Part shown: one piece after another, positions 8,655 to 18,125 of the stretch
Layout: every line of letters begins with the position of its first letter
Numbering within the stretch: the stretch's first letter is position 1
NCBI GenBank assembly: GCA_017478225.1
Contig: JAFVDX010000032.1
Coordinates: 1 to 64,000, forward strand
Direction of reading: 5' to 3'
DNA from: Paludibacteraceae bacterium
GTDB lineage: Bacteria; Bacteroidota; Bacteroidia; Bacteroidales; Paludibacteraceae
DNA: 64,000 nucleotides
Position numbers and translations under genes: made by a program
Notes under the pieces: model-generated
What the model was told of the DNA's origin: nothing
The model's input: only the letters and a program-made list of their open reading frames with translations
Database searches by the model: none

Positions 8655-9351
8655 GTCTCTTAGTTAGTTTGCGCCAATAATAAAGTATTGGATTAGTATA
8701 TTTGAGTTTTTTCCACGGCCGCGAAGAGTGAGGTAAATGTAACACTCGGTTGTTAGGCATGAGCACATTCTTAAATCCTAATTCGAGTGATTGGTGTGAC
8801 AAGAAGACATCATACCAATTTTTCTTTTCATCCAATTGGCTGAATGAAAATGCGTGCAGAAGCCGATTAGTAAGGATGGTGCAACAAAAACTCAAGTGTT
8901 TGTCGGTTTGCCATATTTCTTTGCCCTCTGCGGCTGCATGTGCAGCAAATTCGTATGGATAATTGATATTATGATTTTCGTCTTCGGTTGCAGCCGCCAC
9001 AATACCTATGTGTTCTTTTTGTGCTTCTTTATGTAGCAATTCTATTGTGTTTTTATTGATGATAACATCGCTTTCGATTATCATGAGGTCGGCATTGTTG
9101 TCAATTGCTTTTTGTTGTGCCAAGCAAAGCACTAATCGGTAGTTTGGCGAAGGGTGGGTGGTTAGGTTGGAAAGATGTACTATATCAAATCCCCATTTTT
9201 GTGCAAGATCATCGAGTTCTGCAGAACTCTCTTGAGAGGAGAAGTCATCATATACCCTCACTACAAAACCGCTGTCAAGTATTGCTTTAATTGCCTGCTT
9301 GGCTGTGGCGAGCGAGTCTTTTACGGGCATTATGATATCTAAATTTTTCAT
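8641..9351 (-). CDS. Family 2 glycosyltransferase, short form
   Basis: 236 residues. The GT-A fold is indicated by I-I-M-P-V-K-D-S near residue 6, V-Y-D-D-F-S-S at 33-39 and a metal-site-like E-S-D-V at 93-96. This is a canonical GT2 order, although the metal motif is E-x-D rather than D-x-D. The C-terminus is basic. The gene is 9 bases after the Wzi-like gene and overlaps the next glycosyltransferase, so both should be made together. It probably adds a sugar to the glycan finished by the ligase-like protein; the sugar is unknown. Confidence 0.85.
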   Translation of the reverse strand: MKNLDIIMPVKDSLATAKQAIKAILDSGFVVRVYDDFSSQESSAELDDLAQKWGFDIVHLSNLTTHPSPNYRLVLCLAQQKAIDNNADLMIIESDVIINKNTIELLHKEAQKEHIGIVAAATEDENHNINYPYEFAAHAAAEGKEIWQTDKHLSFCCTILTNRLLHAFSFSQLDEKKNWYDVFLSHQSLELGFKNVLMPNNRVLHLPHSSRPWKKLKYTNPILYYWRKLTKRLDRI

Positions 9352-9360
9352 GTTTTGAAG

Positions 9361-10800
9361 TTATTTCTTGTCCAATCTGACGGGTATGATATCTTGTTTT
9401 CTGATGGTTATCATGCCTGCAAAACTATTTCCAAATTGTGAACCGATATCTGCTGCCATAGTGAGTCCAAATTCCATACCCCATGCTTTTTCTATTTTCT
9501 TTGTAACCGAGAGCATAATGGCAGTATTGTCGGTTTTGTTGGGCTGGGCATAAGTGCCCCAAGAGCGAGTATAGGATGAAAGAAGACGATAGTTGTAGCC
9601 ATAAATATCACCTTTGATTCCTATGAAATGAGTTCTAACTCGGTTGTTTTGCGGGGAGAGAAATGGCGAACCGATAGTTCGGTGGAAATGGGTCCATCCT
9701 TGACGATAAATAAGATTGTTGAAGTAGGTGTCTCTTCCTCCATATATGATACCATCTTTGTCGTGGTATGGTCCTGATTGTGAGGTGGTATTGAGGAATT
9801 CATAAGTTATAGCGTTGATGAATTTCCAATGGTCTTGTCTTATACTTATTCCCCAAAGTCCGTCTGCTACATTCATTCCCATTCCTATGAATGCAGCCGA
9901 TTTATCTTCAAATATCGTTTGCCAATAGAGGTCTGCATACCACCCTTTGTACTTTATATTAACTGCAAGTTCTTGCCAACCGATGTGATTGCCTTCTGCG
10001 TTCAGTTGGTCGTTTAAGTTGTTGCCTCCTGCATTAAGAATAAACACATTCTTAAACGATTTGAGTGAATTGCCTAAATCGCCATATATGGCAGATTTTC
10101 CTCCCCATTGAGCGGCATGGTGAAACTCGTATGCTATGTTTACAGGTAACTTACCGCCTATTCTTGCGCCTGCAAACTTATGATGAAGAAACGCATTTGT
10201 TACTTCTGTGGTAGGGTCAAGTGAGTTTTTGTCAACAAACCATCCGTGTGTTATTCCGCCTTTGATTTCTAAATATCCATAAAGTCCGGGGAAAGCGGTA
10301 TATCTGTTGATGCCAATGCTGATTCTTGGCAAGGGTTGTGCGTTGTTAGAAAAGAGTAAACCGCCTGTGCTTAGTTGTGGGGCGGCAGAGCCTGCGGTGA
10401 AAGGCAAAATACCTGCGGTTATATCAAAGATATATAGTCTCAAATGAGCGTATAGTCGTCGGAAATAGCCTGTCTGTTTTTTGCAGTCAAATCTGCCTGC
10501 TAAATCTACTGCAAAGTCATAGTCATACCACTTTGCAGGTCTGGTGGGTTGTTTTTGAACCCATGCTGCGATGCTTCCGCTAAAAGGTTGGGAAGATATA
10601 TGCCCGTTGGTATTGACATGCAGCCAAAACGGGGAGTATTTGCCGGATGAGGCTATTGCTGATGCTTCAAAACCATATTCAAGTTTGCTTTGGGCGGTAT
10701 CAGGCTCGTCCATGGGCAATGGCCAAAAATCCCAAGCAAATATGGAGTGAGAAATGCATAGGAAAAACAGTAAAATCAGTATGTATGATTTGTCTCTCAA
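9361..10800 (-). CDS. Capsule-assembly Wzi-family outer-membrane protein
   Basis: 479 residues with a signal peptide ending in I-F-A before W-D-F-W. The mature protein is built of amphipathic strands ending in aromatic residues. It has the features I associate with the Wzi/CapsAssemb family: an early G-K-Y-S-P-F-W-L-H segment and a repeated strand-turn pattern through residue 470. Wzi of Escherichia coli is an 18-stranded barrel that binds K-antigen at the cell surface. In Bacteroidota, homologues sit in capsule and LPS loci. Here it lies between a Kelch lipoprotein and two glycosyltransferases, which supports a surface-glycan role. Confidence 0.8.
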   Translation of the reverse strand: MRDKSYILILLFFLCISHSIFAWDFWPLPMDEPDTAQSKLEYGFEASAIASSGKYSPFWLHVNTNGHISSQPFSGSIAAWVQKQPTRPAKWYDYDFAVDLAGRFDCKKQTGYFRRLYAHLRLYIFDITAGILPFTAGSAAPQLSTGGLLFSNNAQPLPRISIGINRYTAFPGLYGYLEIKGGITHGWFVDKNSLDPTTEVTNAFLHHKFAGARIGGKLPVNIAYEFHHAAQWGGKSAIYGDLGNSLKSFKNVFILNAGGNNLNDQLNAEGNHIGWQELAVNIKYKGWYADLYWQTIFEDKSAAFIGMGMNVADGLWGISIRQDHWKFINAITYEFLNTTSQSGPYHDKDGIIYGGRDTYFNNLIYRQGWTHFHRTIGSPFLSPQNNRVRTHFIGIKGDIYGYNYRLLSSYTRSWGTYAQPNKTDNTAIMLSVTKKIEKAWGMEFGLTMAADIGSQFGNSFAGMITIRKQDIIPVRLDKK

Positions 10801-10809
10801 ACTCTTTGT

Positions 10810-11799
10810 TTAGTTATCTGCTTCTATTAGTTTATAGAATGATTTTATAGGTTTTTCTTGTGGGTCTTCGCCGAGTCCGAAAAACACTTCTCCTTTGACA
10901 TTTGCTGCAACCATATTGATGGTGCGTCCGCATGGCATTTGTTGGTATCTTTGCCAATGGTTGTTATTTATGTCATAACGCATGATATCTTCGAAATAAA
11001 ATCCTGTGGTCAGTGTGTCGCCATAGTGCCATCCGCCAAATAAATATGCGTACTTTTCTGAGGCAACGGCTGCTGCGTCTTGTCTGCCTTTGTCAGGCAC
11101 GCTTGATCGTTTTAACCAATTGTTAGTATTTGCCTGATATTCATACCATTCGTTGTGGCTGCCTTTTCTGTAACCTGTACCGACAAAGGCTCTGTTGTTG
11201 CTACTTACAGCCACTGCGCTTGTACATCTTAATGGAAATGGTTTTATTGTTTGCTCACTTGCAGAACTCCACAGATTTTGCTGAGGATCGTAGCGATAGA
11301 ATTGTTCGGTAAAGCCATTAAATCCTAATCCTGCATAGATATAACCGTCAAGAGTAAAAATCACAGCATCGTTGGTGCGGCTGTCCGGGTAGTCTGCAAG
11401 GCGGTTCCACTGATTGGTAGTGGCGTCGTATTGATAAAAGTCTTTTAAGTAGGCTTCGGAATTATAGATTCCTTTTTTGTTGTATCCTAATCCGATATAT
11501 GCTTTGTTGTTGTGTACTATAGCAACGGGATTTACTCTGGCTTGCAGAGGTGTTTGACCTAAATCTGACCACTGATTGTTGTTTACAGAATACTTATAGA
11601 GGTGGTTGCTGTAAGAGTTGTCTGACAATTTGCCTCCAAACACATAAATATCCCCATTCAGTGCAAATGCGGTAGCGCAACTAAGTGCTTGTGGTGCGGG
11701 TTCTAATTCCACAATTTGCATACTGATTGTATCTACATCGTTGCAAGCAATGAGCAAAGACAAAGTAAATAGAAGTGATATGTGCTTGAATACTGACAA
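10810..11799 (-). CDS. Kelch-repeat lipoprotein in the lptB operon
   Basis: 329 residues. A short signal peptide ends in the lipobox L-I-A-C with Cys19, followed by N-D-V-D. The mature part holds about six Kelch units. Each has a hydrophobic strand ending in two glycines or G-x-G (for example V-F-G-G-K, I-G-L-G-Y, L-F-G-G-W), then a Tyr and a Trp near its end (Y-x-x-x-x-N-x-W). Together these would fold as a beta-propeller in the periplasm or on the surface. Kelch propellers bind proteins or sugars or, in a few families, act as sialate mutarotases; I see no specific match to the last. It lies 12 bases after lptB and 9 before the Wzi-like gene. Confidence 0.85.
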   Translation of the reverse strand: MSVFKHISLLFTLSLLIACNDVDTISMQIVELEPAPQALSCATAFALNGDIYVFGGKLSDNSYSNHLYKYSVNNNQWSDLGQTPLQARVNPVAIVHNNKAYIGLGYNKKGIYNSEAYLKDFYQYDATTNQWNRLADYPDSRTNDAVIFTLDGYIYAGLGFNGFTEQFYRYDPQQNLWSSASEQTIKPFPLRCTSAVAVSSNNRAFVGTGYRKGSHNEWYEYQANTNNWLKRSSVPDKGRQDAAAVASEKYAYLFGGWHYGDTLTTGFYFEDIMRYDINNNHWQRYQQMPCGRTINMVAANVKGEVFFGLGEDPQEKPIKSFYKLIEADN

Positions 11800-11811
11800 A
11801 ATCTTACGAAT

Positions 11812-12606
11812 TTATTGTTCACTATCTTGTTCTTTTGTCTTTTTCTTGAGTTCGAAGTCGCGTCCTAAATAGTTTTTTCTTACGATAGGGTTGGCTGCCA
11901 ATTCTTCGGGTGTTCCGTGAAAAAGTATTTTTCCTTCGAAAAGCAAGTAGGCGCGGTCGGTAATCATAAGTGTTTCATCCACATTATGGTCAGTGATAAG
12001 TATGCCTATGTTTTTGTCTTTTAGTTTCCAAACTACATCTTGTATTTCCTGCACGGCAATGGGGTCAACTCCTGCAAAGGGTTCGTCAAGCATAACGAAG
12101 CGTGGTTCGATGGCTAAGCATCTGGCAATCTCTGTTCTGCGGCGTTCTCCTCCTGAAAGACGATCGCCTAAATTATTGCGAACATGACCTAAATTAAACT
12201 CTTTGATGAGTTGTTCAAGTTTCTCTTTTTGATATTCTTTTGAGAATTTGGTCATCTCAAGTACTGAGCGGATATTATCCTCCACTGTCATTTTTCTGAA
12301 TACAGATGCTTCTTGTGGCAGATAACCTATGCCTTTTTGGGCGCGTTTGTACATAGGGAAATTAGTTATGTCCTCATTGCCTAAAAATATCTTTCCGGCA
12401 TTGGCGGCAACAAGTCCTGTGGTCATATAGAAAGTAGTGGTTTTGCCTGCTCCGTTAGGTCCAAGCAACCCCACAATCTCGCCTTGTCGCAATTCGATGC
12501 TAACATCGTTTGCCACAGTGCGTTTGCCGTAACGCTTCACTAAATGCTCGGTGCGTAACACCATTTGTTCTGTCTCTTGCATATTACCATCAGCCCAATT
12601 AGGCAT
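11812..12606 (-). CDS. lptB: LPS export ABC transporter ATPase LptB
   Basis: 264 residues. Walker A is G-P-N-G-A-G-K-T (49-56), the Q-loop Gln98, the signature L-S-G-G-E (150-154) and Walker B F-V-M-L-D-E-P (170-176). [11 protein letters not shown] follows the signature, and I-T-D-H-N-V supplies the switch His. The sequence through the Walker B region is characteristic of LptB rather than of generic importers. LptB powers extraction of LPS from the inner membrane with LptF and LptG, which are not in this window. The N-terminal 8 residues before M-Q-E-T may be dispensable, but the promoter at 12617-12648 fits the ATG at 12606. It is the first gene of the glycan operon. Confidence 0.93.
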   Translation of the reverse strand: MPNWADGNMQETEQMVLRTEHLVKRYGKRTVANDVSIELRQGEIVGLLGPNGAGKTTTFYMTTGLVAANAGKIFLGNEDITNFPMYKRAQKGIGYLPQEASVFRKMTVEDNIRSVLEMTKFSKEYQKEKLEQLIKEFNLGHVRNNLGDRLSGGERRRTEIARCLAIEPRFVMLDEPFAGVDPIAVQEIQDVVWKLKDKNIGILITDHNVDETLMITDRAYLLFEGKILFHGTPEELAANPIVRKNYLGRDFELKKKTKEQDSEQ

Positions 12607-12616
12607 TTTAATGGTG

Positions 12617-12648
12617 CAAAGTTACGACTTTTATTTTGAACGTGCAAA
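12617..12648 (-). promoter_or_regulatory. Promoter of the lptB-led operon
   Basis: Read on the minus strand: TTTG (complement of 12645-12648), 20 bases, TAACTTTG (12617-12624). The -7 box ends only 10 bases before the lptB ATG, so the leader would be a few bases at most. Confidence 0.75.
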
Positions 12649-12682
12649 AAGGGATAAAAACAGATATTAGTGTATTAAGCAT

Positions 12683-13687
12683 TTATGCTCCCATCCCTAA
12701 TCTAAAGTTGAAACCTCTGTATAGAGCGCAGAGTCGTCGGATTTCGTCCCATGTCTCGTCAGAGAGTTTTGTGCCGACGATCTCTACTACACGCCCTGCA
12801 GCCAGAGTGCCTATCTCGGCGCAGCGTCTGATGTCAAATTCGTCAGACAGCCCATGTAAAAATCCGGCGGCATATAGGTCGCCTGCGCCTGTGGAGTCAA
12901 GGCATTTGGAGGTGATGGCTCCAATATGATACTGCTCTTCGCCTTGCTGAACATAAGAGCCTTTTTTGCCGACTTTTACTACCGCAATATCACACTCTTT
13001 AGATATGGCTTTTACGGCTTCATCGGGCGGCAACTGGGTATAAGCATAACTCTCATCTTCATTGGCAAATACAATATCCACATATTTCTTTACCAAACTA
13101 TGTAGGAATTCAAGATTCTCGCTGACGACATTGTAACTTGCAAGATCAAGAGATACTTTGAGCCCCATATCTTTTGCCAAGCAAATGGCTTTTTCTATTA
13201 AGGCATGGTTTTGTAGCATATATCCTTCTATGTGGAATATTTCATAGCCTGAGAAAGCCTCAGCATTGATGTCTTGAGGTGATAGGTCGGATGAAGCGCC
13301 AAGATATGTGCAGAAAGTGCGTTCTCCGTCGGGCGTGATAAGAACTGTACAGCACCCCGACATAAGTGAAGATGGCAGCAAAAAGGCTTTTACGCCATTG
13401 CGTTCCATGTCTGCTCGATAGAATTCGCCAATCTCATCGTTGCCCAATTTACCTATAAAAGCGGCTTTGCCCCCTAAGGCAGAAATGGCGTTGATGGTAT
13501 TGGAAGCGCTGCCGCCCGCCACCATAGTTTTTCTTACACTAACAAAGCGGCTCTGAACAGCCATGGCTGTATCTAAATCTATAAGATTCATACTGCCTTT
13601 GGGCAAACCCAACTCGCGCAAGTCATCTTCCGACACTTGCAACAAAATATCTGTTAGGGCATTGCCTAATCCGAGAATTTTTTTCAT
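12683..13687 (-). CDS. PfkB-family kinase, adenosine-kinase-like
   Basis: 334 residues from the ATG at 13687. An open TTG extension of 8 codons would overlap the promoter. The N-terminus I-L-G-L-G-N-A-L-T-D and the segment G-G-S-A-S-N-T-I form the PfkB sugar-binding lid and substrate site. The C-terminal D-S-T-G-A-G-D motif (264-270) gives the anion hole and the catalytic base Asp270. Family members phosphorylate nucleosides or sugars with ATP. Close Bacteroidota homologues are usually called adenosine kinase, but I cannot fix the substrate from sequence. The gene is monocistronic and divergent from pgk. Confidence 0.85.
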   Translation of the reverse strand: MKKILGLGNALTDILLQVSEDDLRELGLPKGSMNLIDLDTAMAVQSRFVSVRKTMVAGGSASNTINAISALGGKAAFIGKLGNDEIGEFYRADMERNGVKAFLLPSSLMSGCCTVLITPDGERTFCTYLGASSDLSPQDINAEAFSGYEIFHIEGYMLQNHALIEKAICLAKDMGLKVSLDLASYNVVSENLEFLHSLVKKYVDIVFANEDESYAYTQLPPDEAVKAISKECDIAVVKVGKKGSYVQQGEEQYHIGAITSKCLDSTGAGDLYAAGFLHGLSDEFDIRRCAEIGTLAAGRVVEIVGTKLSDETWDEIRRLCALYRGFNFRLGMGA

Positions 13688-13708
13688 AACATTGTTTGGA
13701 AATCGTTG

Positions 13709-13740
13709 CAAAGATATGTATATCTTTTCATACTGACAAA
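13709..13740 (-). promoter_or_regulatory. Promoter of the PfkB kinase gene
   Basis: Minus strand: TTTG (13737-13740), 20 bases, TATCTTTG (13709-13716). It ends 21 bases before the ATG at 13687, and it excludes the longer TTG start at 13711, which would lie inside the -7 box. Confidence 0.72.
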
Positions 13741-13796
13741 CAATTTTGAAATATGAAAATCAAAAAATATGAATAGGTCTGATTATGAAAAAAACA

Positions 13797-13828
13797 TTTT
13801 TATGATTTAGAAAAAAGTTATACCTTTG
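13797..13828 (+). promoter_or_regulatory. Promoter of pgk
   Basis: TACCTTTG at 13821-13828 is a full match to the -7 consensus; the upstream element is only TTTT at 13797-13800. It leaves a leader of about 40 bases before pgk. Confidence 0.6.
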
Positions 13829-13874
13829 CAAATTGAAAACTGAGCGCAAATAATAAACTAAATTATATAGACTT

Positions 13875-15125
13875 ATGATGACTATTGACAACTACAAGTT
13901 CGCCGGCAAGAAGGCGATAGTTCGTGTGGATTTCAATGTTCCACTTGATGAAAATGGTAATATAACGGACGATACTCGTATTCGTGGTGCTCTGCCTACA
14001 CTGAAAAAGATTTTGGCGGATGGTGGTGCGTTGATTATCATGTCGCACATGGGCAAACCTAAAGGAAAGGTACAAGCCAAATATTCACTTGGTCAGATTA
14101 AAGATGCAGTAGGCAAGGCATTAGGGGTAGAGGTGAAGTTTGCACCTGATTGTGCTAAAGCCAAAGCAGAGGCTGATTCGTTGAAGGCAGGTGAGGTGTT
14201 GCTGCTTGAAAACTTGCGTTTCTATCCTGAAGAAGAGGGCAAACCTGTAGGTATTGATAAAGAAGACCCCGCTTACGAAGAGGCTAAGAAACAAATGAAA
14301 GCAAGCCAAAAAGAATTTGCTAAGACCCTTGCAAGTTATGCTGATTGCTATGTAAATGATGCCTTTGGTACGGCTCATCGTAAACATGCTTCAACAGCCG
14401 TTATCGCAGACTATTTCGATGCCGACAACAAGATGCTCGGTTACTTGATGGAGAAAGAAGTGCAGGCTGTGGATAATATACTTTCCAATATCAAGCGTCC
14501 GTTTACTGCAATTATGGGCGGATCAAAGGTTAGTACAAAAATCGGTATTATCGAAAACTTGATGGATAAGGTTGATAATCTTATTCTTTGTGGAGGTATG
14601 ACATATACTTTTGCTAAGGCTCAAGGAGGTAAAATAGGTAATTCCATTTGCGAAGATGATAAACTACAACTTGCCTTAGATATTATCGAACAAGCAAAAG
14701 CCAAAGGTGTTAATTTGGTATTAGGTTCTGACTGCGTGGCTGCTGACAATTTCTCTAATGATGCCAATACTCAGGTAGTTCCTGCTAATAATGTTCCTGA
14801 CGGTTGGGAAGGAATGGATGCCGGCCCACAAACACAGAAAGCATTTGCAGAGGCTATTGAAGGTGCTAAAACTATTCTTTGGAATGGTCCTGCCGGTGTG
14901 TTTGAATTTGATAAATTTACAGCCGGTTCTCGCGCTATTGCTGAGGCTATTGCTAAGGCAACTGACGAGGGCGCATATTCACTTATCGGTGGTGGCGACT
15001 CGGTGGCTTGTATCAATAAATTCGGCATGGCAGACCGCGTAAGTTACATATCTACAGGTGGTGGAGCACTGCTCGAGGCTATAGAAGGAAAAGTATTACC
15101 GGGTGTTGCTGCAATCAAAGGATAA
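13875..15125 (+). CDS. pgk: Phosphoglycerate kinase
   Basis: 416 residues, close to the usual 395-420. The start is either ATG 13875 or the adjacent ATG 13878. It carries the family signature [10 protein letters not shown] near residue 20 (3-phosphoglycerate site), [22 protein letters not shown] and the C-terminal G-G-G-D-S-V nucleotide loop. The enzyme makes ATP and 3-phosphoglycerate from 1,3-bisphosphoglycerate in glycolysis. Insertions after residue 120 (rich in Lys and Glu) are normal for Bacteroidota forms. It leads a plus-strand run of five genes. Confidence 0.97.
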   Translation: MMTIDNYKFAGKKAIVRVDFNVPLDENGNITDDTRIRGALPTLKKILADGGALIIMSHMGKPKGKVQAKYSLGQIKDAVGKALGVEVKFAPDCAKAKAEADSLKAGEVLLLENLRFYPEEEGKPVGIDKEDPAYEEAKKQMKASQKEFAKTLASYADCYVNDAFGTAHRKHASTAVIADYFDADNKMLGYLMEKEVQAVDNILSNIKRPFTAIMGGSKVSTKIGIIENLMDKVDNLILCGGMTYTFAKAQGGKIGNSICEDDKLQLALDIIEQAKAKGVNLVLGSDCVAADNFSNDANTQVVPANNVPDGWEGMDAGPQTQKAFAEAIEGAKTILWNGPAGVFEFDKFTAGSRAIAEAIAKATDEGAYSLIGGGDSVACINKFGMADRVSYISTGGGALLEAIEGKVLPGVAAIKG

Positions 15126-15169
15126 TAAACAAACTACTTCATTGAAGTGTATAATTATTTATATCTAAG

Positions 15170-15583
15170 ATGGAAATATTAGGAAAAGTAATACAAGTGT
15201 TGCCTATTCAACAAGGAACATCCCAAAGAACAGGCAATCCATGGATGATTCAGAGTTTTATAATTGAAACTCAAGAACAGTATCCTCGTAAAATATGCAT
15301 AGAAATGTTTGGTGAAGATAAGATCAAAGCCAATCCTGTTGCAGTAGATAAGTTGGTTACCGTATTTTTCGATTTGGAGAGTAGAGAATTTAATGGTCGT
15401 TGGTACACTTCTGCTCGTGCTTGGAAAGTACAAGAGGGTTCAGCCGAAATTAAGGCTCCACAAGCAGCACCTGCCCCACAAGATGCACCTCAGGCACCTC
15501 AGGCTCCACAGGCAAATATGCAAACTTTTGATCAAGTGGCTGCTGCCAACATCGATGACGATAGCACTGATCTGCCTTTCTAA
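15170..15583 (+). CDS. DUF3127 protein, OB-fold with SSB-like acidic tail
   Basis: 137 residues. The first 90 or so form a small beta-rich domain matching the pattern of DUF3127: an early G-K-V-I-Q-V-L-P, then I-C-I-E-M-F-G-E-D-K and a closing S-A-R-A-W-K-V. A linker rich in Pro, Ala and Gln follows (residues 95-120). The protein ends D-D-D-S-T-D-L-P-F. An acidic run ending in Leu/Ile-Pro-Phe is the tail that single-stranded-DNA-binding protein uses to recruit partner enzymes. I therefore infer a single-stranded-DNA-binding or SSB-mimicking protein. The role is not established. It lies 44 bases after pgk. Confidence 0.85.
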   Translation: MEILGKVIQVLPIQQGTSQRTGNPWMIQSFIIETQEQYPRKICIEMFGEDKIKANPVAVDKLVTVFFDLESREFNGRWYTSARAWKVQEGSAEIKAPQAAPAPQDAPQAPQAPQANMQTFDQVAAANIDDDSTDLPF

Positions 15584-15613
15584 GGCTATAAACCATTTAT
15601 TCCCTCTTGTGAT

Positions 15614-16816
15614 ATGAGGAAATATATGTATCTGATTATCTCGCTCCTGCTAATTTTAGTAGGAGCGGGTGTGTTATGTGCTGTCAAATGGCAGGCATGG
15701 TTTGTCAATCAGCCTGAGCAAGATTATGTAGTGGCTCAACGCCCTAATAATATAGTGCTCACAATGGGGCAAGACGCGCAGCACCAAAGGATAGTGAGTT
15801 GGAGAGCAGATACTGCCATTTCACGCTCTTGCTTGCGTTTGGTACATGCCGGACATCTCGACACAGTGAATATCGCTGCGGACAGTGCGTTGATTTATTC
15901 TCAAGCAGGTGTAGCGGCTTATTATCAAGCCAGATTGGATAACCTTCAAGAAGGACAGTATAGTTATCAGTGTGTAAGTGGTGATAGACAATCAGAATGG
16001 CATAATTTCAGAATTTCTGATTTAGATACTACTACTTTGCTTTTCTTTGGGGACATTGAGGATAAGAAAGGGACGCCTTCCAGACTTATGATGCAGAAAG
16101 CGCTCAGTCGCAACGCCAATGTAGATGCTGTTTGCTACACAGGTAATATTCTGGAGCATCCAATGGATAAGTATTGGCAAGTATGGCAACGCTCTCTTGA
16201 GGGAAAACAGTCTATTGTCCCACAAATTGCAGTAGCAGGCTCTAATGAATATCGTAAGGGATTGATGCGCAAAATAGACAATAGATGGACCCATGTGTTC
16301 GGGATTCCGCAAAATGCACCATATAGGTTTTTAGGGACATCGACTTATTTTATTGATTTCCCCACAGCACGACTCATTATGCTTGACACTCATGCGCTCA
16401 ATTTCCTGTCTGATTATACTATTATGCAAACATGGTTGAGTAGGTTGCTTATTTCCGATCCAGATAAATGGAAAATAGTTATTATGCACCAACCGGTTCA
16501 CTATGCTGCAACAGGCAGGTATCATCCTGCACTGTATTTGGCATTTCACGAGGTACTCAAAGATGCTGACTTGGTATTCTCCGGAAGCGACCATAATTAT
16601 GTGAGAAGGCAAGAAATGCCCCAATATATTATTCTTAACTCATCTGACAGGAATCTTGAAATCAGAAAAGATATAAATCAAGATCCTTTGGTTGCGTGTT
16701 ATGATGAGAAAATGAAAGGCTATTGCAGTGTCTCATTAACTTACGATAGTTTGCATCTTTATACATACGATATTGTACATGATCGTATTATCGACCAATT
16801 ATCTTTAGGTCGTTGA
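15614..16816 (+). CDS. Membrane-anchored metallophosphoesterase-like protein with altered metal ligands
   Basis: 400 residues. Residues 5-25 form one uncleaved hydrophobic segment, so the rest is periplasmic. An N-terminal fibronectin-like domain (about 45-145), as in purple acid phosphatases, precedes a calcineurin-like phosphoesterase domain. The usual motifs are only partly kept: F-F-G-D-I-E-D for the first Asp, Y-T-G-N-I in place of G-D-x-x, A-G-S-N-E in place of G-N-H-E, an intact M-H-Q-P-V-H, and S-G-S-D-H-N in place of G-H-x-H. Some metal ligands are thus replaced. It could be a weak or differently metallated esterase, or a binding protein. It sits 30 bases after the DUF3127 gene. Confidence 0.8.
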   Translation: MRKYMYLIISLLLILVGAGVLCAVKWQAWFVNQPEQDYVVAQRPNNIVLTMGQDAQHQRIVSWRADTAISRSCLRLVHAGHLDTVNIAADSALIYSQAGVAAYYQARLDNLQEGQYSYQCVSGDRQSEWHNFRISDLDTTTLLFFGDIEDKKGTPSRLMMQKALSRNANVDAVCYTGNILEHPMDKYWQVWQRSLEGKQSIVPQIAVAGSNEYRKGLMRKIDNRWTHVFGIPQNAPYRFLGTSTYFIDFPTARLIMLDTHALNFLSDYTIMQTWLSRLLISDPDKWKIVIMHQPVHYAATGRYHPALYLAFHEVLKDADLVFSGSDHNYVRRQEMPQYIILNSSDRNLEIRKDINQDPLVACYDEKMKGYCSVSLTYDSLHLYTYDIVHDRIIDQLSLGR

Positions 16817-16859
16817 TGAAGTAGGTTTATTGATTATAAAAGAAGTGATAAATACAGAA

Positions 16860-17309
16860 ATGGAAAAGGTGTTTTATATTCTCAACTCGGCCAAGGGAAT
16901 TAGTCTTCAGACTGAAAGAGGTGAGTTGGTTTCTGTAAATGCTTTGCTGGATATGTTTACAGGCAGGCGTGTGTTTGCTTTCTATGGGCAGATGGGGGCG
17001 GGTAAAACTACATTCATAAAATATATATGCGAGCAAATGGGAGTAGAAGATGTGGTCAATTCTCCTACTTTTGCTATAGTTAATGTATATCAGTGTGCTG
17101 AAGATACGATATACCATTTTGATTGTTATCGCCTGAAAAATCTGCAAGAAGCCATGGACTTAGGTGCAGAGGAATATCTTTATAGCGGGCAATACTGTTT
17201 TATAGAATGGCCAGACATAATAGAACCGCTTTTGCCGCAAGATTATGTGTCGGTCAGAATAGAAGTACTTGATGACGAAAGAAGGAGATGCGTCGTTTCT
17301 GCATTATAA
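16860..17309 (+). CDS. tsaE: tRNA threonylcarbamoyladenosine biosynthesis ATPase TsaE
   Basis: 149 residues from ATG 16860; a TTG extension to 16830 is less likely. Walker A is G-Q-M-G-A-G-K-T (43-50), followed by S-P-T (68-70) and H-F-D (86-88), the order typical of TsaE/YjeE. The C-terminal E-W-P motif is also present. TsaE drives the TsaB-TsaD complex that adds threonylcarbamoyl to A37 of tRNAs reading ANN codons. It follows the phosphoesterase gene by 43 bases and overlaps the next gene by 22. Confidence 0.93.
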   Translation: MEKVFYILNSAKGISLQTERGELVSVNALLDMFTGRRVFAFYGQMGAGKTTFIKYICEQMGVEDVVNSPTFAIVNVYQCAEDTIYHFDCYRLKNLQEAMDLGAEEYLYSGQYCFIEWPDIIEPLLPQDYVSVRIEVLDDERRRCVVSAL

Positions 17310-18103
17310 TATGTGCTATAGTTATGCTCTTAACGCCCTTGATGGGACTTGAACATGAAAACACACTGACTCTTAGTTGGGGTGGAATATGGCAAGAAGA
17401 TCAATATCTCTCGCCTCTTAAATACAGCAACCATTATCTGAGTATTCAAAACCAATGGCGGCAACCACTTTTGAGCAAACAAAAAGATTCCTTATGCCTC
17501 TGGACACATACAGGCACACTTCGTATAGAAGGGCAGAGATTATATAGCCCTCAATATACCAATATGATGTATGGTTTGCTCCTTGAAGGAGGGTGGGGAG
17601 CGGAATATAACTTCATCCACTTAATAGGTGTCAGAGGCTTTAATCTATTTCTCGGACCATATTTAGATGCGTTGTTTTGTGCAAGGCAACACGCTACTAA
17701 TGTAAATAAACCTTTCTCTTTCGATATTATTTTGCAGACCTATGCAAGATTAGGTGTTGCTTATGCCTTTGCTCATAAACAAACTTCATATAGAATCGGT
17801 TATACGGCACAATTAGGCTTGTTAGGTTGCATGTTTATCCCTGAATATGGGCAGAGTTATTATGAGATATCTCAGGGTGTAACACATGGCGATTTTCACT
17901 TCGCCTCGTTAAATAATTGTATTCAATTCAGACAAAGACTATGCTTTGATATGCAATTCAAACGAAGCGCATGGACTATAGGTGTTGAACATTTTTATGG
18001 CAATCAACATGCTAACTCGCTTTTGTTTTCAAGGCAACAGGTAGCAATTGTCATTGGAACCATATTCACAAGCAAGACAACAGTCAGAAAATTTGATTAT
18101 TAA
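17288..18103 (+). CDS. DUF3316-like outer-membrane protein
   Basis: 271 residues. A signal peptide (two Arg, hydrophobic core, end near residue 20) precedes repeated aromatic strands. The segment [16 protein letters not shown] after a first W-G-G resembles the DUF3316 family of Bacteroidota, and the layout suggests an outer-membrane barrel. It overlaps tsaE by 22 bases and ends the plus-strand run. The family call is from memory of the pattern and is moderate; the function is unknown. Confidence 0.7.
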   Translation: MRRFCIIICAIVMLLTPLMGLEHENTLTLSWGGIWQEDQYLSPLKYSNHYLSIQNQWRQPLLSKQKDSLCLWTHTGTLRIEGQRLYSPQYTNMMYGLLLEGGWGAEYNFIHLIGVRGFNLFLGPYLDALFCARQHATNVNKPFSFDIILQTYARLGVAYAFAHKQTSYRIGYTAQLGLLGCMFIPEYGQSYYEISQGVTHGDFHFASLNNCIQFRQRLCFDMQFKRSAWTIGVEHFYGNQHANSLLFSRQQVAIVIGTIFTSKTTVRKFDY

Positions 18104-18125
18104 CTATAGTTCCCGCATAAGATAA

